Positions 1 through 6,735 of a DNA stretch of 22,330 bases are shown piece after piece. Numbering within the stretch: the first letter of the stretch is position 1; each line of letters begins with the position of its first letter. A model generated the notes under the pieces. It made no database searches. It was not told where the DNA came from and saw only the letters and a list, made by a program, of their open reading frames with translations. A program made the translations under genes and the position numbers. The DNA is taken from positions 1 through 22,330 of the forward strand of contig JBEKHI010000257.1 of assembly GCA_050012355.1 (NCBI GenBank). The letters are read 5' to 3'. Origin of the DNA: JBEKHI01 sp050012355 (lineage in GTDB: Bacteria > Actinomycetota > Actinomycetes > Streptosporangiales > Streptosporangiaceae).

Positions 1-45
1 GCTTGTGGTGCTCATGAATGCGGTCAAGCCGCCGGCCCGGGTGTG

Positions 46-117
46 CCGTTCCTGGGCGGTGCGGCTCTGCTCAGGCTCTTTGCTGGTCAGCGTCGCACCG
101 CCCAGGAACGGTCCGCT
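46..117 (+). repeat. Hairpin repeat element, copy 1
   Basis: Bases 46–63 and 94–111 form a perfect 18-bp inverted repeat. With one G·U pair and one further G-C pair the stem continues inward, leaving a 26-nt loop at 66–91. The sequence aligns over about 70 bases, with about 71% identity, to a second hairpin at 1325–1399 in the same orientation. Both end in the same nine-base tail CGGTCCGCT. It lies downstream of the yceI-like gene. There is no T-run, so a standard intrinsic terminator is not obvious. It could be a REP- or MITE-like element, a structured RNA end or a terminator. The rest of 1–191 shows no gene I can support. Confidence 0.7.
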
Positions 118-191
118 GCCGCACGCCCAGCTGAGGTCCATTTTTCGGCTCAGAACCTGGGTAATGCAGCACCGATCAGCAACAGCAACCT

Positions 192-716
192 TCACTGTCG
201 GGTGAACACGGCGTGCACGGTGATCGTGCTGATCATCGACGACATGCCCAGCTGGTTCCAGTTCAGGCCGAAGTCCCCCCGGTTGACCTGGAGCTCGGCG
301 TCGAGCCACGCCTCGTCGCCCTCAAAGTGGGCGACCTCCGCCTCGAAAGACACCGGCCGGGCACGGTCGCGGACGATGAGCTGCCCGCCGACCGTAACGC
401 CATTGTCCGATGGCGTCACCCGCTCCACCGTGAAGGTGATGACGGGGTGATTGGCGGCGTCGAAGAAATCCGCGGACTTCAGGTGCTTGTCGCGCCTGGA
501 GTTCTTCGTGTCGACGGACTCCGCGCCCACCTCGATGGTCCCGGTGACGTCCCCGGACGCCGACACCGTGCCGCGCCCGGTCACCTGGTGGAACACGCCC
601 TTGACCGGAACCAGGCCCCACACGCTCTTGCTCTTGAGCTGAACCTGCGACCGGGGCCCGTCCAGGGTCCAGGTACCCGTAGCCTCGCGCACCATTTCCG
701 TCGGTGACGATGGCAT
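192..716 (-). CDS. YceI family protein
   Basis: A 174-residue protein with YceI/lipocalin-like features. It opens with GTWTLDGPRSQVQLKSKSVWGLVPVKGVF, continues with a DTKNSRRDKHLKSADFFDAANHP segment, and ends with WNQLGMSS and a final beta strand. These match the known YceI pattern of an antiparallel beta barrel that binds a long lipid or isoprenoid; the length fits the family. No signal peptide is visible, so it is probably cytoplasmic, as in many actinobacterial members. The ATG at 716 has AGGAGG four bases upstream. The gene diverges from a marR-type regulator across 64 bp of AT-rich DNA, a common pairing for this family, so control by that regulator is likely. The ligand is unknown. Confidence 0.93.
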   Translation of the reverse strand: MPSSPTEMVREATGTWTLDGPRSQVQLKSKSVWGLVPVKGVFHQVTGRGTVSASGDVTGTIEVGAESVDTKNSRRDKHLKSADFFDAANHPVITFTVERVTPSDNGVTVGGQLIVRDRARPVSFEAEVAHFEGDEAWLDAELQVNRGDFGLNWNQLGMSSMISTITVHAVFTRQ

Positions 717-723
717 GCCGCCT

Positions 724-774
724 CCTAAATTAGTTCTCAGATCAAAACTATTTTGTTTTAGGAACCTATATACT
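724..774. promoter_or_regulatory. AT-rich divergent promoter/operator region
   Basis: This short stretch is much more AT-rich than its surroundings. It holds nested inverted repeats: TAGTT (731–735) with AACTA (746–750), AAAAC (744–748) with GTTTT (755–759), and CCTAAA (724–729) with TTTAGG (757–762). A -10-like TATACT lies at 769–774, six bases before the GTG at 781, which suggests a leaderless marR transcript. MarR dimers usually bind such palindromes between divergent genes. Binding by the neighbouring MarR is inferred. Confidence 0.6.
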
Positions 775-780
775 TACGAG

Positions 781-1263
781 GTGGATGTCAAGGCAGGCGG
801 GCCCGACGACACGGGCGGCTCCCAGCACTCTGAACTCTGTCTGCGCCTGATCCGGCTGTTCCCGCGCGTCACCCGCGGGATGCGACGCTGGCAAGACCGC
901 TCCGCCCCGGCCACTCCCGCGCCGCTCAGCCCGCGGCACGTCGCCGCGCTCGAGCAACTTCGCGGCGGGCCGATCATTGTCAGCGAGCTGGCGTCCAGGC
1001 TCGGGCTAACGCTGCCAACCGTCAGCGGCCTGCTGGCCGATCTCGACCGGGCGGGCTTCGTCGAACGTCACCCCGACCTGGACGACCGGCGGCGCACTAT
1101 CGTGCAGATCTCCCCCGGCCAGGCAACCACGATAAACCATTGGCTGGATGGCGCCGCCAGCCCGCTGGCCCGGGTACTCGACAAGCTGGCCCCCGACGAG
1201 CAGCAGGCCTTTTTCAAAGCCATGGACCTACTCGAGGCCGAACTGCACAGTGAGCCTGAGTAA
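781..1263 (+). CDS. MarR family transcriptional regulator
   Basis: A protein of about 160 residues with a MarR-type winged helix-turn-helix. The core reads LSPRHVAALEQL, then IIVSELASRLGLTLPTVSGLL, then ADLDRAGFVERHPDLDDRRRTIVQIS, which includes the DDRR wing typical of the family. A C-terminal helical segment follows for dimerisation. I place the start at GTG 781 because the frame is open farther upstream only through the promoter DNA, and TATACT sits six bases before it. No good ribosome binding site precedes it, which fits a leaderless mRNA; an in-frame start at 715 is possible but less likely. It diverges from the yceI-like gene and probably represses both. The effector is unknown. Confidence 0.88.
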   Translation: MDVKAGGPDDTGGSQHSELCLRLIRLFPRVTRGMRRWQDRSAPATPAPLSPRHVAALEQLRGGPIIVSELASRLGLTLPTVSGLLADLDRAGFVERHPDLDDRRRTIVQISPGQATTINHWLDGAASPLARVLDKLAPDEQQAFFKAMDLLEAELHSEPE

Positions 1264-1324
1264 AGCCTGTGATGATTTTGGTGCTAATGGTTCAGGTGTT
1301 GCTGGTGTGATCTTCTGGCTGGTG

Positions 1325-1399
1325 CCCGGTTCCTGGTGGGTGCTGCATTACCCGCATTCTTTGATCGATAGCGCAGCACCCACCTGGAAACGGTCCGCT
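1325..1399 (+). repeat. Hairpin repeat element, copy 2
   Basis: Arms at 1330–1346 and 1373–1389 pair over 17 positions with a single mismatch (T1334/T1385), around a 26-nt loop (1347–1372). This is the second copy of the hairpin at 46–117. The arms differ from copy 1 at three positions where both sides changed together so that pairing is kept. The loop keeps TCTTTG, and the 3' tail CGGTCCGCT is identical. It sits between the convergent ends of marR and the secreted-protein gene, and its tail touches that gene's stop codon. It may act as a bidirectional terminator, although no T-run follows. Confidence 0.72.
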
Positions 1400-2453
1400 A
1401 GCCGGCGACCGCGCAGCTCGCGGTTCCAGTGGTGCCGTTGGTCTGCTTGGAGGCCATCGTGGGTGACGACTCGCTGCCGAGCGCCGACGTGGCGGCCAGG
1501 TTGAGGTTGTTCGTCTCGCCGGTGAAGCCCTCACTCACGCAGGAAGGTGCCGAAGAGCCGCTGCTGGCCGTCAAGGACGTCTGCGGCTCCAGCGTCGTGT
1601 CCGAGCCGAAGTACGCCTCGCTGCCGCCACCGTCGCCGAACACGCCCCACTCGGTCGTGTTCCAGTACGAAGCAAGATCGATCTCACTGTCACCGTTGGT
1701 GACGGTGGTCGCCGTGCCCGAGCCGAGCGACAGCGACACGCCGTCATTACCACCCGACGCGGCGGTTCCGGAGAGCTCTACGCTGGCGAGCTCGCTGGCG
1801 GTCACCGTGCTGACCTCGGCCGCGTTGCTGTTGGTGTAGCAGTCGTCCGAGTACGTGTACCAGCCCGACGGGCAGGTGGCGTCATAGTTGATCAGCCAGT
1901 ACTGCATGAAGATGTAGCCGATGCTGCTGTCTTCGTAGGTGTACACGAACTGCTGCCACGCCAGGCAGTCAGCGGGATCGCTGCTCCCGTCGCAGGCGGG
2001 CGAGCCGGAGAAGAACTGGGTGTTGAGCTGAAGCGAGAAGCCGTTCTTGACCTCCGCGCCGGTGCCGCCATTCTGGCCCTTCTCGGTGATGCCCGAGCTC
2101 ACGTCCTGGAACGTTCCGGTGGCCTTGGAGATCAATCCCGACACCTGGGCCGAGTAGTCCGTGCCGTCGCCTACCGCCACTGGTCCGGCGTGCTTCGCTG
2201 ACCGGGTGAGCGGCGCGGGCACCAGCGGGAGCTTCGGTGCGGCTACGCACTTGACGTCGTGCCACGCCAGGGTGGGATACGAGGCGCTATAGCACCCGCG
2301 CCCTGGCTGCTGGACGTGTGCCATGGTCGCCTGCCACGCCGCTTTCGTGTGGGCGATCGGCTGAGTGGCAGCCGAGGCGGATCCGGCGCTGAGGCCAGCC
2401 ACCGCGAGTGCCATGACCGCGAGAGCGCCGAGGCTCCGCTTGAGCTTTCCCAA
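1398..2453 (-). CDS. Secreted protein of unknown function
   Basis: A 351-residue protein with a clear Sec signal peptide: basic MGKLKRSLG, a hydrophobic run, and a likely cut near SASA-A at about residue 28. The mature part has eight cysteines (54, 69, 154, 163, 194, 205, 305, 347), an even number compatible with disulfides. It has aromatic motifs such as FMQYWLINY and CPSGW, then a Gly/Ser/Thr-rich C-terminal half with a VFGDGGGSEAYF segment and GFTGETNNL. I recognise the general look of uncharacterised secreted proteins from soil actinomycetes but can assign no enzyme class. The start is TTG 2453, backed by GGAGGAG six bases upstream. It is transcribed alone and convergent with marR. Confidence 0.85.
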   Translation of the reverse strand: MGKLKRSLGALAVMALAVAGLSAGSASAATQPIAHTKAAWQATMAHVQQPGRGCYSASYPTLAWHDVKCVAAPKLPLVPAPLTRSAKHAGPVAVGDGTDYSAQVSGLISKATGTFQDVSSGITEKGQNGGTGAEVKNGFSLQLNTQFFSGSPACDGSSDPADCLAWQQFVYTYEDSSIGYIFMQYWLINYDATCPSGWYTYSDDCYTNSNAAEVSTVTASELASVELSGTAASGGNDGVSLSLGSGTATTVTNGDSEIDLASYWNTTEWGVFGDGGGSEAYFGSDTTLEPQTSLTASSGSSAPSCVSEGFTGETNNLNLAATSALGSESSPTMASKQTNGTTGTASCAVAG

Positions 2454-2535
2454 GATTTCTCCTCCAGAGTTCTAGGCCGGGCGTCACGAAGAAGCCGCCA
2501 ACCCGGCAAAAACCAACAAGAAGCGATCTATGAGG

Positions 2536-2564
2536 TTAAAACATCACAGGGCGGTATCTGTCAA
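2536..2564 (-). promoter_or_regulatory. Predicted promoter for the secreted-protein gene
   Basis: On the minus strand a perfect -35 hexamer TTGACA (2564–2559) is followed after 17 bases by TTTTAA (2541–2536), a partial -10. This predicts a leader of roughly 75 bases before the TTG start. The rest of the 2454–2662 gap shows no gene. Confidence 0.5.
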
Positions 2565-2661
2565 GGGGGCATCACGGACGGTGACTTAAGCCGATGGCGG
2601 GTTGGGTGCGCACTACCGTGCCCCGTGGTTCGCCGGTGCGCCCCTCGCCAGGGATCGCGAC

Positions 2662-2697
2662 TTACACAAGAGTTGTTGTGCAACTACTCTTGTGTAC
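2662..2697 (+). promoter_or_regulatory. Leaderless promoter inside a perfect 11-bp inverted-repeat operator
   Basis: TACACAAGAGT (2663–2673) and ACTCTTGTGTA (2686–2696) are perfect inverted repeats separated by 12 bases; a shorter AGTTG/CAACT repeat lies inside. A promoter can be read through it: TTACAC (2662–2667), 17 bases, TACTCT (2685–2690), with the expected start of transcription at or next to the ATG at 2698. Repressor bound here would cover both promoter hexamers. The natural candidate is the ArsR-type protein encoded immediately downstream. Confidence 0.75.
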
Positions 2698-3273
2698 ATG
2701 ACGGATAAGAAAACACGGCAAGTCACCGATTCCAAGGTGCTGACGGCGATGGCACATCCACTGCGCCGCCGGCTGCTCAACCTGTTGGAGGTGGACGGAC
2801 CCGCGATGGCCAGCGTGCTCGCGGAGCGGACCGGTGAGGCGGTCGGCAACGTCAGCCACCACCTGCGAGTGCTCGCTACCGCGGGCCTTATCGAGGAGGC
2901 GCCCGAGCTAGCGCGCGACCGGCGGGAACGCTGGTGGCGTCAGGTACCCGAGACGCTGCGCTGGTCGTCGCGGGACTTCAGGGGAGACGAGGCCAGCGCC
3001 GCGGTGGAGCGGGCGGCGTTTTCCCTGAACCTGGACACCCAGCTCGGGTTCCTCCGCGCCTGGGGGATGACGCCGGAATCCGAACGCGATCGCTGGCCGG
3101 AGGGGCCGTTCTCCACCAATAGCTGGCTGCGGGTCGACGACGCCGAGCTCGCCGAGTTCGCCGCCGAACTGCTCGCGCTGGTCCGCCGCTGGTCGGACCG
3201 GGAGATACCCGAAGACGGACGGGAACGGGGCAGCGTGTTCTTCTTCGCGCACGGAATTCCGGCCCGGCCATGA
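2698..3273 (+). CDS. ArsR-type winged-helix transcriptional regulator
   Basis: A 191-residue protein. Residues about 10–75 form an ArsR/HTH_20 winged helix: MAHPLRRRLLNLLEVDGP, then VGNVSHHLRVLATAGLIEEA, then a basic wing with RDRRERWW. The remaining 110 residues are a helical C-terminal region, probably for dimerisation or ligand sensing. The metal-binding ELCVC motif of classical ArsR is absent, so the inducer is more likely organic than a metal. I chose ATG 2698 because the operator and promoter end just before it; an in-frame ATG at 2602 lies upstream of the promoter. Its stop overlaps the next start as ATGA, so repressor and exporter are coupled. Autorepression of the pair is the likely scheme. 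Confidence 0.9.
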   Translation: MTDKKTRQVTDSKVLTAMAHPLRRRLLNLLEVDGPAMASVLAERTGEAVGNVSHHLRVLATAGLIEEAPELARDRRERWWRQVPETLRWSSRDFRGDEASAAVERAAFSLNLDTQLGFLRAWGMTPESERDRWPEGPFSTNSWLRVDDAELAEFAAELLALVRRWSDREIPEDGRERGSVFFFAHGIPARP

Positions 3274-4556
3274 GGGGGCTGTTCGGAAGGCGGGATTTCC
3301 GGCTGCTGTGGACGGGGGAGACGACGAGCTTCCTCGGCACCAGCATCGGCGGTATCTCGTTGCCGCTGGTCGCGCTCGACGTACTGCACTCGAGCGTCGT
3401 ACTGGTCAGCGCGCTGATGGCCGCGGCCTGGCTGCCGTGGGTGCTGATCGGGCTGCCGGCCGGTGCGTGGGTGGACCGGCTGCCGCGCAAGCCGGTGATG
3501 ATCGCGGCCGACCTGGTAGCCCTCGTCGCGTTCGCCAGCGTGCCCATCGCCGCCTGGTGCGGGGTGCTGACGGCTGCTCAGCTGCTGGTGGTGGCGCTCG
3601 TGGGCGGCGTCGCGGCGGTGTTCTTCCAGACCGCGTTCCGCGCGCTGCTGCCCTCGATGCTGCCGTCGGATGACCTGCTGGAGGGTAACGCCAAGATCCA
3701 GGGCAGCGAGCAGGTCGCGAACGTGGCCGGCCCAGGTGCCGCCGGGCTGATCGCGGAGGCGGTCGGCGCGGTCTGCGGGGTGCTCGCGAACGCGATCAGC
3801 TTCGCGGTGTCGGCCGCCTGCTTGTCCTCGATCCGGGTGCGTGAACCGGAGCGGGTGGTTAAGCCTCGTCGGCTGCGGCACGAGATCGCCGAGGGTATCG
3901 GCATCGTGGTCCGGGATCCGCTGTTGCGGGTGAACACGGTATTCGGCTGCCTGTCGAACCTCACGCTGGTCGGCTACCAGGCCATTCTGGTGGTGTTCCT
4001 GGTCCGCGTCGTCGGGCTCAGCTCGGGTGCGACCGGGCTGCTGATCGCCCTGACCAGCCTGGGCGGGGTCGCGGGCGCGTTCCTCGCCCGTCCGGCCGCC
4101 CGCTGGCTCGGCACCGCGCGGACCACGCTGCTGTCCAAGGTCGTGTTCGTCCCGGCGGGCCTGCTGATCCCGCTCGCCGCCAAGGGCCCGGGCTTGGCGC
4201 TGTTCGTCCTCGGCAGCGTGCTGGTCATCGGGGGGATCGTGGCGGGCAACGTCGTCTGGTCGGGCTGGATGCAGTCGTACTATCCGGCTTCGCTGCTGGG
4301 CCGGATCTCGACGAGCATCCAGGTGGTCAACTACGGGTCGATCCCGCTCGGCGCCATGCTCGGCGGAGTCCTCGCCAGCCATCTCGGCGTGCGGACCGCG
4401 CTGTGGGTGATGCTGGGCGGCCTAGTGGCCAGCACCCTCGTCCTGTTCACCGGCCCGCTGCCCCGGCTGCGTGACCTGCCGGAACGCGACGCCAAGGCCG
4501 ACGGCGGCGAATCGATTCCGGTCGGTGTGACACTGCCCAGCAAAGAGGCTGGTTGA
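3270..4556 (+). CDS. MFS transporter (drug/siderophore exporter type)
   Basis: A 428-residue polytopic membrane protein with about 12 hydrophobic segments. The MFS motif A between segments 2 and 3 is visible as GLPAGAWVDRLPRKPVM. The opening FGRRDFRLLWTGETTSFLGTSIGGISLPLVAL and the segment FFQTAFRALLPSMLPSDDLLEGNAKIQGSEQVANVAGPGAAGLI are typical of the MFS_3/EntS-like branch, which exports siderophores, macrolides or other small molecules by proton antiport. The ATG overlaps the regulator's stop by four bases, so the two form an operon and the exporter should be induced when the repressor is released. The gene ends seven bases from the convergent dehydrogenase gene. The substrate cannot be read from the sequence. 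Confidence 0.92.
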   Translation: MRGLFGRRDFRLLWTGETTSFLGTSIGGISLPLVALDVLHSSVVLVSALMAAAWLPWVLIGLPAGAWVDRLPRKPVMIAADLVALVAFASVPIAAWCGVLTAAQLLVVALVGGVAAVFFQTAFRALLPSMLPSDDLLEGNAKIQGSEQVANVAGPGAAGLIAEAVGAVCGVLANAISFAVSAACLSSIRVREPERVVKPRRLRHEIAEGIGIVVRDPLLRVNTVFGCLSNLTLVGYQAILVVFLVRVVGLSSGATGLLIALTSLGGVAGAFLARPAARWLGTARTTLLSKVVFVPAGLLIPLAAKGPGLALFVLGSVLVIGGIVAGNVVWSGWMQSYYPASLLGRISTSIQVVNYGSIPLGAMLGGVLASHLGVRTALWVMLGGLVASTLVLFTGPLPRLRDLPERDAKADGGESIPVGVTLPSKEAG

Positions 4557-4563
4557 TGCCGCA

Positions 4564-6735
4564 TCAACGAGGAAAAGGCTGCACCAGGTGTTCGGGTCTC
4601 ACCGGCACGCGGGTGAGGTCCAGGCCGGTGGCGTCGCGGATGGCGGCGGCGACGGCGGCGGTGGAGGAGATCGCCGGGGGCTCGCCGACACCGCGCAGGC
4701 CGTACGGCGCGTTCGGGTCACCGAGTTCGAGGATGTCCAGCAAGACGGTGGGCATGTCGGCGATCGTCGGGATCAGGTAGTCGGTGAACGACGGGTTCCG
4801 CACCACGCCGTCGGAGACGACGATCTCCTCCATCACCGCCAGCCCGAGCCCCTGGGCGATGCCGCCCTGGATCTGGCCCTCCACCGCCCGCGGGTTCATC
4901 GCCTTGCCCACGTCCTGCGCGGTCGCGATCTCGACAACCCGCACCAGGCCAAGCTCGGTGTCCACGTCCACCACCGCGCGGTGCGCGGCGAACGCGTACT
5001 GCACGTGCGCGTTGCCCTGCCCGGTCACCGGGTCAAGAGACGTCGTGGGCCGGTGCCGCCACGTCACGGTCGCCTCGATCGGTTCGTCCAGAGACCCGCG
5101 CTCCTCGAGGAGCGCACGCACCTGGACGCAGGCCTCCCGCACCGCGCCGCCGGTCACGTACGTCTGCCGTGACGCCGACGACGAGCCCGCCGAGCCGATC
5201 GAGGTGTCGGCGGGCAGCACGACGACCCGGTCCACGTCCAGTTCGGTCCGCGCGATCTGCTCGAGGACCGTCACCATTCCCTGCCCGACCTCCGCGGCCG
5301 CCGTCTGGACCGACGCGACCGGCGAACCACCCTCGAGCGACAGCCGCACCCGGGCGGTCGAGTAGTCGTCGTACCCCTCGGAGAACGCCACGTTCTTGAT
5401 GGACACGCCGTACCCGACGCCGCGCCGCACCCCCTCGCCGCGGGTCGTGCGGCCGACCGTGCCCGGCAGCGGACCACCAGGAACGGGCATCGGCTTGGCC
5501 GCCACCCGCCGCACCAGTTCGGCGACCGGCGCGGCCGAGTCCACCACCTGCCCGGTCGGCATCACGCAGCCCTCGCGCAGCGCGTTCCTGATCCGGACCT
5601 CGGCCGGGTCCAGGCCAAGAGCAACAGCCAGCTTGTCCATCTGCGACTCGTACGCGAAACACGCCTGCACCGCCCCGAAGCCGCGCATCGCTCCGCACGG
5701 CGGGTTGTTCGTGTAGGCGGCGGAACAGTCCATCACCACGTTCGGCACGTCGTACGGGCCGATGCCGAGGGTGGCCGCGTTCGCCACCACCGCGGGCGAC
5801 GATGACGCGTACGCCCCGCCGTCGAGCACGATCGACGCCCGCACGTAGACGAGCCGACCGTCCCGGGTGGCGCCGTGCGAATAGCGCAGCACGGCCGGAT
5901 GCCGGTGCACGTGCCCGAAGAACGACTCTTCGCGGGAGTACGACATCTTGACCGGCTTGCCGGTGCGCAAGGCCAGCAGACAGGCATGCACCTGCATCGA
6001 CAAGTCTTCCCGCGCGCCGAACGCGCCGCCCACTCCCGACAGCGTTATCCGCACCATCGACGGGTCGACGCCGAGCGACGCGGCGACCTGATCCCGGTCC
6101 ACGTGCAGCCACTGGGTGGCGACGAACAGGTCCACGCCGCCATCCGCGGCGGGCACCGCGAGCCCCGCCTCCGGACCGAGCGGCGCCTGGTCCTGCATGC
6201 CAACCTGGTACTCACCGGTTACCACCACGTCGGCCGAGAAAACCGACCCGCGCCGGATCGGCACGTGCCGCACCAGGTTCCCGCCCTCGTGTATCACCGG
6301 AGCGCCGGGTGCCAGCGCCGCCACCGCGTCGGTTACCGGCTCGAGCAGCTGGTAGTCGACGCGGATCAGCTTGGCGGCCCGCCGCGCCGTCTCCGGATGG
6401 TCCGCCGCCACCAGGGCGACCGCCTCACCCTGGAACCGGACCCGGTCAATGGCGAGCACCGGCTGATCGATGTGCTCGAGCCCGTACGTCGCGCGGCCCG
6501 GCACGTCCGCATGGGTGAGCACCGCGACCACCCCCGGCACGGTCAGCGCGGCCGAGATGTCGATCGAGCCGATCAGCGCGCTCGGATGCGGGCTACGCAA
6601 CGTCGCGCCCCACAGCATCCCGTCCATCCACAGGTCAGAGGCGTAGGCGAACTCCCCGGTGACCTTCGCCTGCCCGTCCGGCCGGACCGGGCTGTCTCCG
6701 ACCCGGCCCTGCGTGGTTCGTGTCAGTACCGTCAT
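4564..6735 (-). CDS. pucD: Xanthine dehydrogenase, molybdopterin-binding subunit
   Basis: A 723-residue member of the xanthine oxidase family large subunit. The N-terminal a/b hammerhead domain (about 20–130) begins RPDGQAKVTGEFAYASDL. The cofactor-binding part follows with GGAFGAREDLSMQVHACLLAL, MRGFGAVQ and EVGQG. The catalytic glutamate is present in GVGEPP (about residue 685), so the active site looks intact. It hydroxylates hypoxanthine or xanthine to urate together with the FAD and 2Fe-2S subunits encoded two and three genes upstream. The ATG at 6735 overlaps the stop of the deaminase gene as ATGA. It is the last gene of the operon. No XdhC-like cofactor-insertion gene is seen in the window. 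pucD is used by analogy with Bacillus; another purine-like substrate is possible. Confidence 0.93.
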   Translation of the reverse strand: MTVLTRTTQGRVGDSPVRPDGQAKVTGEFAYASDLWMDGMLWGATLRSPHPSALIGSIDISAALTVPGVVAVLTHADVPGRATYGLEHIDQPVLAIDRVRFQGEAVALVAADHPETARRAAKLIRVDYQLLEPVTDAVAALAPGAPVIHEGGNLVRHVPIRRGSVFSADVVVTGEYQVGMQDQAPLGPEAGLAVPAADGGVDLFVATQWLHVDRDQVAASLGVDPSMVRITLSGVGGAFGAREDLSMQVHACLLALRTGKPVKMSYSREESFFGHVHRHPAVLRYSHGATRDGRLVYVRASIVLDGGAYASSSPAVVANAATLGIGPYDVPNVVMDCSAAYTNNPPCGAMRGFGAVQACFAYESQMDKLAVALGLDPAEVRIRNALREGCVMPTGQVVDSAAPVAELVRRVAAKPMPVPGGPLPGTVGRTTRGEGVRRGVGYGVSIKNVAFSEGYDDYSTARVRLSLEGGSPVASVQTAAAEVGQGMVTVLEQIARTELDVDRVVVLPADTSIGSAGSSSASRQTYVTGGAVREACVQVRALLEERGSLDEPIEATVTWRHRPTTSLDPVTGQGNAHVQYAFAAHRAVVDVDTELGLVRVVEIATAQDVGKAMNPRAVEGQIQGGIAQGLGLAVMEEIVVSDGVVRNPSFTDYLIPTIADMPTVLLDILELGDPNAPYGLRGVGEPPAISSTAAVAAAIRDATGLDLTRVPVRPEHLVQPFPR

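Noticed and set aside
159..173. A 15-base sequence GGGTAATGCAGCACC that recurs on the opposite strand at 1339–1353
   Set aside because: It lies near both hairpin elements and was tempting as an insertion-sequence end. One 15-base match in 22 kb of biased DNA is not far from chance, and the flanks do not match.
1..191. Possible small genes at the left edge
   Set aside because: Open frames here overlap the hairpin element and have no ribosome binding site or family resemblance.
1398..2453. Secreted protein considered as a G1-type (eqolisin) peptidase
   Set aside because: The WNT and YWLINY segments looked suggestive, but I could not find the catalytic Gln/Glu pattern with confidence, so no enzyme name was given.
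2940..4382. 480-codon open frame on the minus strand
   Set aside because: Antisense to the ArsR and MFS genes; the product is an implausible Arg/Gln/Asp-rich sequence.
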